64,000 nt of DNA from Muribaculum sp. (GCA_023663735.1 JAMPGV010000005.1:1-64000); one strand, 5' to 3'. Counted from the stretch's first letter, positions 26,057 to 35,095 are shown. Numbers and translations are program-made. Notes: generated from the sequence alone by a model not told the origin.

Positions 26057-28036
26057 CTAATGTTTCACAATTTCGATCATATTGCGGAATTTATTCATGA
26101 AATCTTTCATGGTATCCATCGGCGCCACATTAATTCTGTAATAATATTTATCATCGTATTCAAAAATTCGGAACAAATATCCGGCGTCTTCCATGCGCGC
26201 CTTCACCACGGCGGCGTCAACGCCTGACACTTTCATATAGATAAAATTTGTGTCCGAACGATAGGGATGTATCTCCTCTATCGTACACAGTTCCTGATAA
26301 AACCACTCCTTTACCTCACGGATCTCACTGCGGATCTGATTGTAATATGTATCGTCGCGGAGCGACTCTATAACCGCCCTTCTGGCAATGATAGGAAGCC
26401 GCAGCAAAGGCAGATCCAGCCAAAGCGCTTTCATCGCTCTCCAGCTCGCTATCCCATACCCCAGCCTCAAACCCGCCAATCCAAAAAATTTTGAAAACGT
26501 CCGGCTGAACACCACATTGTCATATTGATCAATAAAAGCATTGACGTCGATTGGATCGCTTTCAAAGCCATAATATGCCTGATCTACGAATACCAACGCC
26601 TTCGGATTATATTTTACAATCTTCTCTAAATCTTCCGGAGAAATCAAGTTTCCCGAAGGCATGGCAGGAGTCGTTACAATAATAAATTTTGCGTTGTTTT
26701 GCTCCGCTTTCTCCATCAAATCATCTACGTCATGGTAACATTTATCCCCTTGCTCAATAAAATCATAAAAGATTTTATTTCCGAAACGATAATCGACCAC
26801 TCCCGGATAGTAACTCCAATGCGGCTGGGGAAGCAGAACATTATCCGCTTTATCCACCATGATCGTCATAATGCTCCTTACAATTTCCGAACCGCTGTTA
26901 TGCAGGAAAATATTATCATATCCGATACCGTACTTTGAAGAAATTTCCTGTATCAGATCATCCGTCTCTTGGGAGTCATACAGATAAAGTTCTTCCGCCA
27001 CAGCCTTATGAAACGGAAGCAGCGCATTGGGAGAAGGACCCCACAGATTTTCGTTAAAATGCAGCCTTCCATATCTGTTGTTTGTCTTTACTCCCGCATA
27101 CCTTGTGACCCCATTATATTTTCCATACAAATTTTCCGCCATTACTTCTTTTGCGTAGGCATGAAACCCTCCGTCAAACAGTTCCAATTCCGCAAGAGTA
27201 TCAAATTCAAACACTACGCCCGGACGTTTCTTATTCGCCGTAATCGGCAGTTTGGAAAAATGTCTGATATGAAAGTCGTCAATCAGCAGTTTCCAGATTT
27301 CCGGATTTGCATATTCCTTCTCCAGCAAGGCGGCAAATTGAGCCGAAAAACGCCTTGACCAGAAGTTCGCCCCGATGGTGTACCACTTGCCGCTGCCGCC
27401 TCTTTGAATGCTGTCTATAAATCCTGCTTCATTCTCTGTGATGCAGTATTCATCGGCAAAGTTCTCCGTGTAATTGCATATGTAAAACGACTCGTACACA
27501 TATTCCTCAAACACATTTTCCGCATAATAATTGTCGGCGCAGCATATATAAGAATTACCCAAAGACGATCTCACCGCATAGATAGAAGAGACATTGTTCT
27601 TTTCCAGATATTCCTTATTCGGAACAACGGATATATTGTATTTTTCTTTCAAATAGGAAAACATCTCACCCTTATATCCGGTAACCACAATAATATCGGA
27701 TATTCCCGCCTCTTTTAATTGGCGGATCTGCCGTTCGATCAGAACCTCTCCCTTTACCACAAACAATCCCTTGGGAAGAATATCCGATAAGGGCCGGCAT
27801 CTCTTGCAGACACCTGCCGCCATAATGATTGCATTATCCACTTTATAAGGCTGCAACGCCTCAAGTCCCGCCGGTGTGATATCGCAGCCCGGCGTCAAAA
27901 ATCCCTCGTCAATCAGTCTGTTTCTTGCTTTTTCTACTTGCCCTACTGTGACGGAGGCCACCTGAGCCATGTCTTCGTCCGTCCAATTTTTGTCTTTACA
28001 TGCATTGCGTAACAGCTCAAATTCCTCACGTTTCAT
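26057..28036 (-). CDS. Fused winged-helix / nucleotidyltransferase / class I-II aminotransferase
   Basis: A 659-residue three-part protein. Residues 1-65 resemble a winged helix (WTDEDMAQVASVTVGQVEKARNRL). About 68-300 is a LicC-like nucleotidyltransferase (AIIMAAG, LPKGLFVVKGE, IIVVTGYKGE, CCADNYY), with Cys residues in the usual GxGxR loop. About 310-659 is a histidinol-phosphate-aminotransferase-like PLP enzyme (LHFNENLWGPSP, VFVDQAYYGF, RTFSKFFGLAGLRLGYG with the PLP Lys). Fusions of cytidylyltransferase with aminotransferase are known in phosphonate decoration. Here the link to phosphonates is only suggested by the separate phosphonate operon. The ATG at 28036 follows GGTGG; the frame extends to 28048. 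Confidence 0.8.
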   Translation of the reverse strand: MKREEFELLRNACKDKNWTDEDMAQVASVTVGQVEKARNRLIDEGFLTPGCDITPAGLEALQPYKVDNAIIMAAGVCKRCRPLSDILPKGLFVVKGEVLIERQIRQLKEAGISDIIVVTGYKGEMFSYLKEKYNISVVPNKEYLEKNNVSSIYAVRSSLGNSYICCADNYYAENVFEEYVYESFYICNYTENFADEYCITENEAGFIDSIQRGGSGKWYTIGANFWSRRFSAQFAALLEKEYANPEIWKLLIDDFHIRHFSKLPITANKKRPGVVFEFDTLAELELFDGGFHAYAKEVMAENLYGKYNGVTRYAGVKTNNRYGRLHFNENLWGPSPNALLPFHKAVAEELYLYDSQETDDLIQEISSKYGIGYDNIFLHNSGSEIVRSIMTIMVDKADNVLLPQPHWSYYPGVVDYRFGNKIFYDFIEQGDKCYHDVDDLMEKAEQNNAKFIIVTTPAMPSGNLISPEDLEKIVKYNPKALVFVDQAYYGFESDPIDVNAFIDQYDNVVFSRTFSKFFGLAGLRLGYGIASWRAMKALWLDLPLLRLPIIARRAVIESLRDDTYYNQIRSEIREVKEWFYQELCTIEEIHPYRSDTNFIYMKVSGVDAAVVKARMEDAGYLFRIFEYDDKYYYRINVAPMDTMKDFMNKFRNMIEIVKH

Positions 28037-28050
28037 TTTTCCACCCATCT

Positions 28051-28881
28051 CTATAATTGAATCTTGCTTGCCGGATGTACCTGCCTCTTCTCGATAGGCG
28101 GCAAGACCATATAATCTCCATACAGCATTTTCAAATACTTATCATATCCTTTAAATATTTTAAAGGAGTACCCCTCAAAATCCTTATCTATATATTCGTT
28201 GAACAGCTTTCTGGGCATTCCATAACGACATTGGTCGGGAAACGGATAGGTCATATGACGTACCAGCCTTGTCTCTTTTCGATTGGTAATACGAGCCAGC
28301 CGTTCCAGCAAAAAGAACCAAAAATTTCTGGGGATCCTGCTGAGCAGAAAATACCATGCCCGCAGGAAACGAGAGTTTTCCGTTTTCTGCCCAACCTTTG
28401 AATATTGTCCTTTCCGTATGCAATAGCAGAAGAAAAAATGGAGTCTGCGCCAAAAAAAGTTGTCCGGAACATTGTCGCAATAAAAGATATCGATACACAC
28501 GCCCGTATGGCATTTGACGTGTTCCTGTCCTTCTCTGAGAAAAGTGGTGTGGTTCCGCCGCATCTTCGCAAAGCCCCAGAGATACTGCTTGTCCGTGCGA
28601 TAGTCCTGAAGGAAAAAACGTTCCGTATCCAATTCCTTTTTACATGCCCGATAAAATTTCTCGTAATCTCTGCGCAGCATGATAATATCCGCATCGTCAT
28701 CCCACGGTATAAAACCGTTATGGCGGATTGCTCCCAGCAGCGTGCCGCCGTCTAAAGAGTATGGGATACGGTACTTCCGGCAGATCCTGTCCACCTCTTT
28801 CAAGAGTTCCAACTCCACAAGCTGCAACTTCCGCAGCTCCTCCGGCGTCATTACTCGAGAGGTATTCTTTTCCTTGCTCAT
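28051..28881 (-). CDS. LicD-family phosphotransferase
   Basis: A 276-residue LicD protein. The hallmark GGTLLGAIRHNGFIPWDDDADI segment near residue 45 carries the metal-binding aspartates, followed by GVCIDIF. LicD enzymes transfer a phosphate-linked head group from a CDP donor to a glycan. It is the first gene of the long leftward operon, just behind a strong SigA promoter. The ATG at 28881 has AAAGGA nine bases upstream; the ATG at 28890 abuts that site. Two further LicD genes lie in the phosphonate operon. Confidence 0.85.
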   Translation of the reverse strand: MSKEKNTSRVMTPEELRKLQLVELELLKEVDRICRKYRIPYSLDGGTLLGAIRHNGFIPWDDDADIIMLRRDYEKFYRACKKELDTERFFLQDYRTDKQYLWGFAKMRRNHTTFLREGQEHVKCHTGVCIDIFYCDNVPDNFFWRRLHFFFCYCIRKGQYSKVGQKTENSRFLRAWYFLLSRIPRNFWFFLLERLARITNRKETRLVRHMTYPFPDQCRYGMPRKLFNEYIDKDFEGYSFKIFKGYDKYLKMLYGDYMVLPPIEKRQVHPASKIQL

Positions 28882-28942
28882 AGCTCGCATTCCTTTGATT
28901 TGTCTTTATTGATCTTTAAGATTACAACTATTTTTCTTCTCA

Positions 28943-28971
28943 ATTATAGCTTATACTCCTGCTTTTATCAA
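28943..28971 (-). promoter_or_regulatory. SigA promoter of the long glycan operon
   Basis: Read leftwards: TTGATA (28971-28966), exactly 17 bases, then a perfect TATAAT (28948-28943). It lies about 60 bases before the LicD start and just beyond the terminator at 29020-29050. All genes down to 5054 follow with short gaps or overlaps, so they can be served by this promoter. Confidence 0.85.
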
Positions 28972-29019
28972 CTTATTTCTAGGATATATATCGGCTTGTA
29001 CCATCCAAAAATGAAGGCT

Positions 29020-29050
29020 GACAAAAGAAGCGGCCGCATATGGCCGCTTC
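29020..29050 (-). terminator. Rho-independent terminator of the secreted-protein operon
   Basis: A nine-base-pair GC-rich stem (GAAGCGGCC / GGCCGCTTC) with a six-base loop, followed leftwards by TTTTGT. It lies 14 bases beyond the stop at 29064. Confidence 0.8.
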
Positions 29051-29063
29051 CCAAGATCTGCTT

Positions 29064-30332
29064 CTAGGAGGAAGGCGTTTCCTCCCCTTCCGAGGACGGC
29101 TCCTCTTGCGCCTCCTCTTTCGTCTCATTCGATGAGGAAGACATTTTCTCCTCTTCCGAAGACGACGCCGTTTCTTCCTCCTCTGACGGCGTCAGCGCAT
29201 CTTCCCTCTCCGTTGACGGCGCCGCCTCCGATTCCTGATCCGGCGGCGCAGACGTCTGCTGCTCCTGTGCGCGCTCCCAAACCTGAATCGCTTCCCGGTC
29301 TACCGTGATGGAATAGACGGCTTCCCCGCTGTTGAGACAGTGGACAGCATCCCCGATCGCTTTCAAGGTGAGCTGATAGTCGCCGTCTTCCAACCCTTCG
29401 CTCCAATTCCAGTGTACGGCTCCCTGCTCAACGGCCGCCCTTCCCTTCTTCACTTCCTCGTCTCCGCGTCGGAACGTGTACTCGTAAGCCTGAACTCCCT
29501 CCTGCGCAGTCCATGTCCAAATCCCCGTTTCGGCGTCCAGCGCTTCGGCGTCCGGCAATTTTGCTTTCGTGATCCCGTCCGCATAAATCACCACGGAACC
29601 GTCAATCTGTTCCAAAAGAACTTTTCCGCTTCCCGCGTCATAAGACGCTTCTCTCTCCAGATCATTCTGATAAACCCGGATTTTGGCAGGAAGAGAATAC
29701 CCTTCCTCCGGGACAAGGCAAAGTTCTACTTTTTTCTCCCCTATGGTTTTGATTTCTTCTATCCGTATATGCTCTCCCGACAGCTCCACCGGGTATTCCG
29801 CAACGCCCGCAGACATCGCGTAAATGGCGTGAACGGCCAATTCGCCGCTCTTCCATTCCTCCGACCGGCTCAGGCTCCCTCCGAAACGAATCGAAAAGGA
29901 ATCTCCCTCCGATCCGGCCGGCTGCAGAACCACGCTTTCCTTACAAGGATTTTCCGCATCCGTCAAACTGTACCGGCGTTCTCCCTGATTTCCTTCCAAA
30001 ACCGCATACATATAAATGCTTCTGTCAGTCGGCTCCTCCTCCCACGCCTCCGGGAGAAATGCGACCACCGCCTCCGGCTCCAACACGGAAAGCGCTATTT
30101 CTATCGAAAATGTCATCGGCTCATTCCCGGCATTCCGGATGATATACCGATCGGAGTAAATCTGCCCGTATCCGTATTCCTCTGCCGGATCCAGATAAAA
30201 ATTCAAATTCTGCGGCAGCTCGACTGCCGTCACCTGCTGTGCTGCCGTCTCCGCCGCCTTTGCCTGAGTTCCCCAGACACCAAGCAACAGCACGCCAAAC
30301 GCCACTGCGCATAAGATTCCAAATTTTTTCAT
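29064..30332 (-). CDS. Secreted protein of unknown function with acidic Ser/Glu tail
   Basis: A 422-residue protein with a signal peptide (MKKFGILCAVAFGVLLLGVWG, cleavage after QAKA). Its first half shares a domain with the two upstream genes: an early FYLDPAEEYG segment and a later RFGGSLSRSEEW segment echo their ILDPEG/TIDPQG and NKNADW/NTNADW. The middle has a fibronectin-like repeat (YEYTFRRGDEEV). The last 65 residues are almost entirely Ser, Glu, Pro and Thr with no LPxTG or membrane anchor. An in-frame ATG at 30371 overlaps the previous stop; the ATG at 30332 is preferred. Function unknown. Confidence 0.75.
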   Translation of the reverse strand: MKKFGILCAVAFGVLLLGVWGTQAKAAETAAQQVTAVELPQNLNFYLDPAEEYGYGQIYSDRYIIRNAGNEPMTFSIEIALSVLEPEAVVAFLPEAWEEEPTDRSIYMYAVLEGNQGERRYSLTDAENPCKESVVLQPAGSEGDSFSIRFGGSLSRSEEWKSGELAVHAIYAMSAGVAEYPVELSGEHIRIEEIKTIGEKKVELCLVPEEGYSLPAKIRVYQNDLEREASYDAGSGKVLLEQIDGSVVIYADGITKAKLPDAEALDAETGIWTWTAQEGVQAYEYTFRRGDEEVKKGRAAVEQGAVHWNWSEGLEDGDYQLTLKAIGDAVHCLNSGEAVYSITVDREAIQVWERAQEQQTSAPPDQESEAAPSTEREDALTPSEEEETASSSEEEKMSSSSNETKEEAQEEPSSEGEETPSS

Positions 30333-30367
30333 ACGCTCTTCCCTCTTTCGGACCGCCATGTCAGGAC

Positions 30368-31165
30368 TCAAAACTCCTCTGCTGTCAATGCATAGGGCGC
30401 TTGTGCGTCCTCGTCCGTCCGGTACAGCCGCTCCTCGTCATAACTCCCCTGCTTCTGTATCGTATATACCGTGCGTATGATGAAGGATTTCTTATTGGCT
30501 CCCACATAGGGCGACCAGTCTGCATTCTTATTTACCCTGCCTCCGAAGATAAAAGAGGCGCTGTCATAATTCTCCTCGTCCTCCACCAGCACATACTCTC
30601 CTGTTTCCTCATCCAATTCATAATCCGCACCGTCCAACAAAAAGGAAAAGGTGGTCAATTCCCGGTTGCCATTGGCCAGAATGGGAATGCCCAGATCCGA
30701 CGGCACGAAATCTTCCATGGAACGGATTTTTGCCGCACCGGGGATCACCGTCAGATACATCTGCGGCCAAACGTCGTCATCCACACAGGTATCCTCAGAC
30801 AAAAGCGCAATATCCGTGGGCGTTCCGTTCCTGTCCTGTTCCACGGATATGCCCACTTTTACCAGCACCGGAAAAGAACTCCGGTTGACGAACAGCGCGC
30901 CGCCGTTTCGCACCGTATGAATCTTCCCCGCCCAGGAACTGTCGTACTCCCCTTCCTCGGAGAGAGACAGCAGACCTTCCGGATCCAGAATCACCCCGAA
31001 GTCGCCGCCCGTCGGCAGTGTCACCTGATAGATATCCGGCGTGTTTGCTTCCTCTTCTCCCGCGAGCAGCCCGATGCCGGATAACGTTCCGCTTGCCAGA
31101 ACCTGCACGGGGCAGAGGATCAGTCCGGAAAACAAAATCCCCCATAACATCTTCTTCCACTTCAT
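30368..31165 (-). CDS. Secreted protein of unknown function, paralogue of the next gene upstream
   Basis: A 265-residue protein with a signal peptide (MKWKKMLWGILFSGLILC, likely cleavage near VLAS-G). It shares with 31308-32543 the order YQVTLPTGGDFGVILDPEGLLS, then a long central domain, then FGGRVNKNADWSPYVG and a predicted strand IIRTVYTI. No known catalytic motif is visible. It lies between a weak terminator-like hairpin (31238-31271) and the tail-bearing gene. It probably belongs to the SigD-driven operon that starts at 33195. Confidence 0.75.
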   Translation of the reverse strand: MKWKKMLWGILFSGLILCPVQVLASGTLSGIGLLAGEEEANTPDIYQVTLPTGGDFGVILDPEGLLSLSEEGEYDSSWAGKIHTVRNGGALFVNRSSFPVLVKVGISVEQDRNGTPTDIALLSEDTCVDDDVWPQMYLTVIPGAAKIRSMEDFVPSDLGIPILANGNRELTTFSFLLDGADYELDEETGEYVLVEDEENYDSASFIFGGRVNKNADWSPYVGANKKSFIIRTVYTIQKQGSYDEERLYRTDEDAQAPYALTAEEF

Positions 31166-31237
31166 ATCCGATCCACACTCCGCTTCTGCATTTTACTTCT
31201 ATATCCAAACCAATTTCAAGCTTTCTGCAAATAGGTG

Positions 31238-31271
31238 AAAAGGCAGAACCAATGGAACCGTTCTGCCTTTT
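31238..31271 (-). terminator. Hairpin, possible partial terminator inside the secreted-protein operon
   Basis: A twelve-base-pair stem (AAAAGGCAGAAC / GTTCTGCCTTTT) with a ten-base loop and only four terminal T residues leftwards. It could reduce read-through from the 411-residue gene into the two genes beyond it. Confidence 0.55.
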
Positions 31272-31307
31272 ATCAACACTACGTTTTACCTATATGATGT
31301 ATGCGAA

Positions 31308-32543
31308 TTACGGAGTAGGAACAACCGTTCCGTACATCTTAACCGTTACAACCGTTGCTTTATCGTTGCTCGTGGTGATCGTTACCACAACATCCGTACC
31401 GTCAACCGTTGCGCCAGCCATGATAGCTGCTACATCCTCCTGCGTGGACTTCACCGTAATCAAGCCGTTCATTACCTTGTAATCCGCTTCAGCCAGAGTC
31501 GCACCGCCTACATCAACGCCCTTAACCGTCAGCTCCTTTGTGCCAGCGCCAAGATCGAAGGGAATCTCCAAAGCGCCCTTTCCAACTTCATACTCCATCG
31601 TGCCTGCTGCCGGCTCGTCGGTAAACACGTCGTTCGCCTCGTCATAAGTCATACCTGCAAAATAAGCGGCGTCAACATCTGCCAGCACGCCATGCGCTCT
31701 GCCGTCCAATGCTGCTACTTCGTAATCGCTGGAGAGCTTATCGAAAGCAAATACGGTCTTTACGATAATCTTCTCTGCGCTGTCACCCGCATAAGCGGAC
31801 CAGTCTGCATTGGTGTTCACGAAACCGCTGAGTCTCATGCCCACTGCATCGCCGGGCAGCGCATCCGCTGCATCATCCGGAACATATGTATAATTTCCGA
31901 CCGTACCGTCGAACTTATAGCTTGCCTTGTTCAGCGCAAAGGAGATCTGGGTCGCTTTCTCCTCGCTGTCTGCTGCGGGCGCACCGTTCTTCTCGATCGC
32001 AAGCACATTGGGAACCACGGTCTCCGTCTTGATTCCGGTCTCGTCCGCCAGCATCTTGCCGTCCTCGAGTTCATCCGTGATATCCAGAGACAGCATCATG
32101 TTGTTGTCGATACCGGAGTTCGTCAATCCTGCGCCGTACTCATCCAGACTCAGCAGATTGATGCTGGAAGCAGCGCCGGCCTCATCCTTTGCCACATAGG
32201 CGTCTACCGTCAGCTTGATGGGAACGGAACTCTCGTTCTTGATATAAGCACCCGACTCCTCCGTAGCAACGATATATCCTGCAGTACCGTTAGGATACTT
32301 CTCCTCCGTGTAGGTGGTTTTGTCCGTTGCGGACAGGATGCCCTGCGGATCAATGGTAAAATTGAAGCATCCGGCTGTGGGCAGCGTCACGGAATATACG
32401 GTGGTATTCAGATAGTTGATGGTTCCTTCCGTCGAAATGGTGACGTCAGAAGGCGCCTCTGCAGGTGTAGCTGCAAAAGCCGTCAACGGCATCCCTGCCG
32501 CCAATACACCCGCGAGCATGAGAGATACAAATTTTTTCTTCAT
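31308..32543 (-). CDS. Secreted multi-domain protein of unknown function
   Basis: A 411-residue protein with a signal peptide (MKKKFVSLMLAGVLAAGMPLTAFA-A). The core, about 50-290, matches its neighbour at 30368: YSVTLPTAGCFNFTIDPQGILS and LSGFVNTNADWSAYAG. A C-terminal extension from about 325 (LEIPFDLGAGTKELTVKGVDVGG) looks like an Ig-like or X2-type beta domain. The SigD promoter upstream of its operon suggests co-expression with flagella. AAGGAGGAAAAGTG precedes the ATG at 32543. Function unknown. Confidence 0.75.
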   Translation of the reverse strand: MKKKFVSLMLAGVLAAGMPLTAFAATPAEAPSDVTISTEGTINYLNTTVYSVTLPTAGCFNFTIDPQGILSATDKTTYTEEKYPNGTAGYIVATEESGAYIKNESSVPIKLTVDAYVAKDEAGAASSINLLSLDEYGAGLTNSGIDNNMMLSLDITDELEDGKMLADETGIKTETVVPNVLAIEKNGAPAADSEEKATQISFALNKASYKFDGTVGNYTYVPDDAADALPGDAVGMRLSGFVNTNADWSAYAGDSAEKIIVKTVFAFDKLSSDYEVAALDGRAHGVLADVDAAYFAGMTYDEANDVFTDEPAAGTMEYEVGKGALEIPFDLGAGTKELTVKGVDVGGATLAEADYKVMNGLITVKSTQEDVAAIMAGATVDGTDVVVTITTSNDKATVVTVKMYGTVVPTP

Positions 32544-32569
32544 CACTTTTCCTCCTTGAAAATTTTGAT

Positions 32570-33091
32570 TTAATTGAGTATATGAATCACAACCTGTACG
32601 GCCACGGTTGTCAATTCCACATGATCGTCGTCCACCAGATAATAAGTCATGATGACATTGTAGTCACCGGCGTCCAGATCCTTATCTAAAGTGAACGTGC
32701 GCATCTCTTCCCCCACCGGAATATACGGTGAGGAGTAAATCGTCTCTTTCGTATCCGCTAACTGTAGGTCAAAGTAGACGGTGCGGCTGTTGTTCTCGGA
32801 GTTCTTCACATAAAACTCCTCCGCCGCCGCTTCCCCGTTCTGAAATGTCCATTCATTGGTCATCGTAGCCGTATAAGTCGCGTCCGTGTTCGGCTCACTC
32901 ATAGACTCTATGATCTCTTGGACATTGTCCTGCGTGACGATCGTCCCCTTGCCCGACAGCTCCGGCTTCGTCTCTTTTCTATTCAAAAGCAGTACAATTA
33001 CGACAATCAGCGCTAAAATAATAATCACCGCGGCGACGGCGATTACCACCGACACGGAAAGCTTTTTTCCCTCTTTGCTTGACTCTGCCAT
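32570..33091 (-). CDS. Single-pass membrane protein of unknown function
   Basis: A 173-residue protein with a short charged N-terminus and one strong transmembrane helix at about 12-36 (VVIAVAAVIIILALIVVIVLLL), followed by RKE. The remaining 135 residues are predicted extracytoplasmic and beta-rich (YTATMTNEWTFQNGE, FDLQLADTKETIY, YNVIMTYYLV). It is the first gene behind the SigD promoter at 33168-33195. It could anchor or accompany the three secreted proteins that follow. Confidence 0.75.
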   Translation of the reverse strand: MAESSKEGKKLSVSVVIAVAAVIIILALIVVIVLLLNRKETKPELSGKGTIVTQDNVQEIIESMSEPNTDATYTATMTNEWTFQNGEAAAEEFYVKNSENNSRTVYFDLQLADTKETIYSSPYIPVGEEMRTFTLDKDLDAGDYNVIMTYYLVDDDHVELTTVAVQVVIHILN

Positions 33092-33167
33092 TTGTCCTCT
33101 CCTGACGCCCTATCACACAACCGATAGGGATATCCATTATTTTCCTTCTATATCCTGCACTATACAT

Positions 33168-33195
33168 TATATCGGACAGTTTTGCAAATACTTTA
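33168..33195 (-). promoter_or_regulatory. SigD (sigma-28) promoter of the secreted-protein operon
   Basis: Read leftwards: TAAA (33195-33192), 16 bases, then CCGATATA (33175-33168). It is the same pattern as in front of the flagellin genes and lies about 77 bases before the start at 33091. It places genes 29064-33091 in the late flagellar regulon by sequence. Confidence 0.8.
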
Positions 33196-33266
33196 TCCCA
33201 TTTCGAAAACAATCGGATGTAGTGTTTGATGATTTGATTCCACAAACTTTTTCTTACTGAAAGACT

Positions 33267-33584
33267 TTATTCTTCCGATAACCTTTTTGATAGATCAGAG
33301 GCACTGTAAAGCACTCTTGTCACAATCACATCTTCCTTCACAATCAAATAAAACACTGAATAATGATCTACTATCAACTGCCTTAATCCCACCGCATGTT
33401 CCGGCTCAAATTCCATAAGCTTTACTCTCTCAGGAAATACATGAAGCTTTTCAATAGCTTCTACAATTCGGTTATATTGTCCCATAGCATTTCCCGGAGC
33501 TTGAAGCTGTATTGCTATATAGTTGTATATTTCTTCCATATCTGCCAGCGCTCTATCGGTAATTTTTACAGTATATTGTTTCAT
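33267..33584 (-). CDS. RelE/ParE-family toxin
   Basis: A 105-residue RelE/ParE-superfamily protein. The order ITDRALADMEEIYNYI, a LMEFEPEHAVGLRQLIV segment and VFYLIVKEDVIVTRVLYSASD matches the family fold. Members usually cleave mRNA at the ribosome or inhibit gyrase; which applies is not clear. It overlaps the antitoxin gene by four bases and is expressed from the promoter at 33913-33941. Confidence 0.85.
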   Translation of the reverse strand: MKQYTVKITDRALADMEEIYNYIAIQLQAPGNAMGQYNRIVEAIEKLHVFPERVKLMEFEPEHAVGLRQLIVDHYSVFYLIVKEDVIVTRVLYSASDLSKRLSEE

Positions 33585-33889
33585 ATACCATGCTTCTCCC
33601 TAAACTTTGCAAATGCAGAACCCGCATCCTGCACCCGACCCGCTTGTACATCACCATATCCTTCCTGTAATTTCATATGAATCTCCTCTGATGTCATCAA
33701 ATCCGCATTCAGTGCTGTCGGAGCATTGGGTAATGTTACAGGAAATGGTATACCTCCTGTCAAAGATATTTGATTTAGATACATATCTATCGCTGTTGAC
33801 ATTGGAATACCCAAGCGAGTCAACACATCTTCTGCCCGCTGTTTCACATTTGGATTTACTCTTAAATTTAAAGTAGCAGTCTTTTCCAT
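33581..33889 (-). CDS. RelB/DinJ-family antitoxin
   Basis: A 102-residue RelB/DinJ-type protein. The N-terminal TLNLRVNPNVKQRAEDVLTRLGIPMSTAI is a ribbon-helix-helix DNA-binding segment, and the rest neutralises the toxin. GGAG lies ten bases before the ATG. It should repress its own promoter through the inverted repeat at 33916-33934. Confidence 0.87.
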   Translation of the reverse strand: MEKTATLNLRVNPNVKQRAEDVLTRLGIPMSTAIDMYLNQISLTGGIPFPVTLPNAPTALNADLMTSEEIHMKLQEGYGDVQAGRVQDAGSAFAKFREKHGI

Positions 33890-33912
33890 TGCACATCATC
33901 TCCTTTCCTTTT

Positions 33913-33941
33913 ATTGTAACGCATTTGTCGTTACTTATCAA
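33913..33941 (-). promoter_or_regulatory. Toxin-antitoxin promoter with overlapping operator
   Basis: Read leftwards: TTGATA (33941-33936), 17 bases, TACAAT (33918-33913). An inverted repeat GTAACG-N7-CGTTAC (33916-33934) fills the spacer. This is where a ribbon-helix-helix antitoxin would be expected to bind for autoregulation. Confidence 0.75.
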
Positions 33942-33976
33942 GTCCTCTCGACAATCTTTTCATCCTCTTTCAGCTT

Positions 33977-35095
33977 TCAGTTTCTCAAATGCTGCATAAA
34001 CGCCAGCTTATTCTCCAGAGCCGACGTGGTGGGTCTCCCCAGATCCTTTCTGGACGCGATGGAGCATTTCACCTCAATCATCCGAAGCCCCGCTTCACGC
34101 CTCGCCTGTTTTAACGCATCCTCCAGCTCCTGCGGCGTCTCTACGGACGCCACATGTTCATATCCGCAGCCCTGTGCGATTCCGGTCAGAGAGATCTTCC
34201 CGGCCACCGTCGGCATCCCGCCCACCGTCTCATGAGCGCCGTTGTTGATGACAATATGGATCAGATTCTCCGGCTTGTGCGCGCCGATAACGGCCATGGC
34301 TCCCATGTGCATCAACACCGCCCCGTCGCCGTCGATACACCAGATCTTCCGATCCGGCTTCTGAAAGGCAATCCCCAGCGCGATGGAAGAACTATGTCCC
34401 ATGGAGCCTACCGTCAGGAAATCGCGGGCGTGATCCTGCCCCGCCCGCTCCCGGATTTCAAACAGTTCCCGGCTGGCCTTTCCCGTGGTGGAAACCACCG
34501 GATCGTCCCCGGCCGCCTCAGCAATGCGGCCGATCACATCCTCCCTGCACAGACTGTAGGGATTGTCGTAGCGCACTTCCTCCTCATAAGAAAGCGCCCC
34601 CTTCCTGATGACAAAGGCCACGTCCTTCCCCTGCTGCAGACAGACGCGGAATTCCTGCATCGCCGTCTTCAGCTCTGCCTCTTCCGTCTCCGCACCCACC
34701 ACATGGAAGGGGATACCCAGATCCTCCAAGAGCTTCAGCGTCACTTCTCCCTGATAGATATGCTGCGGCTCGTCATGCACGCCCGGCTCGCCCCGCCATC
34801 CGATCACAAAGATCATGGGAATGGCATACACCTTCTCGTTCAGGAGAGAGGCCGCCGGATTGATGATATTACCCTCCCCGCTGTTTTGCAGGTACACCGC
34901 CGGATATCGGCCGGTGGCCAGATAATACCCTGCCGCCAGCGCCGCACAGTTGCCCTCGTTCGCCGCAATAACATGATGCTTCGGGTCGATACCGTACCGA
35001 TTCATCAGATAATTGCACAGCGCTTTCAGCTGGGAATCCGGGACGCCCGTATAGAACTCACAGTCTAACACATTGCAAAATTCCTGTACTTTCAT
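33977..35095 (-). CDS. aepY: Phosphonopyruvate decarboxylase
   Basis: A 372-residue thiamine-diphosphate enzyme. Family features are FYTGVPDSQLKAL, the activating Glu in AANEGNCAALAAGYYLATG, QNSGEGNIINP, the GDGAVLMHMGAMA thiamine-diphosphate motif and NNGAHETVGGMPT. It decarboxylates phosphonopyruvate to phosphonoacetaldehyde, pulling the unfavourable PEP mutase reaction forward. It follows the PEP mutase gene by about 70 bases and is the last gene of the operon. The length is normal for the family. Confidence 0.92.
   Translation of the reverse strand: MKVQEFCNVLDCEFYTGVPDSQLKALCNYLMNRYGIDPKHHVIAANEGNCAALAAGYYLATGRYPAVYLQNSGEGNIINPAASLLNEKVYAIPMIFVIGWRGEPGVHDEPQHIYQGEVTLKLLEDLGIPFHVVGAETEEAELKTAMQEFRVCLQQGKDVAFVIRKGALSYEEEVRYDNPYSLCREDVIGRIAEAAGDDPVVSTTGKASRELFEIRERAGQDHARDFLTVGSMGHSSSIALGIAFQKPDRKIWCIDGDGAVLMHMGAMAVIGAHKPENLIHIVINNGAHETVGGMPTVAGKISLTGIAQGCGYEHVASVETPQELEDALKQARREAGLRMIEVKCSIASRKDLGRPTTSALENKLAFMQHLRN

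Noticed and set aside
28985..28995. Perfect GCCGATAT SigD -10 sequence upstream of the long glycan operon
   Set aside because: No TAAA is found 15-17 bases upstream, whereas an excellent SigA promoter lies just beyond it.
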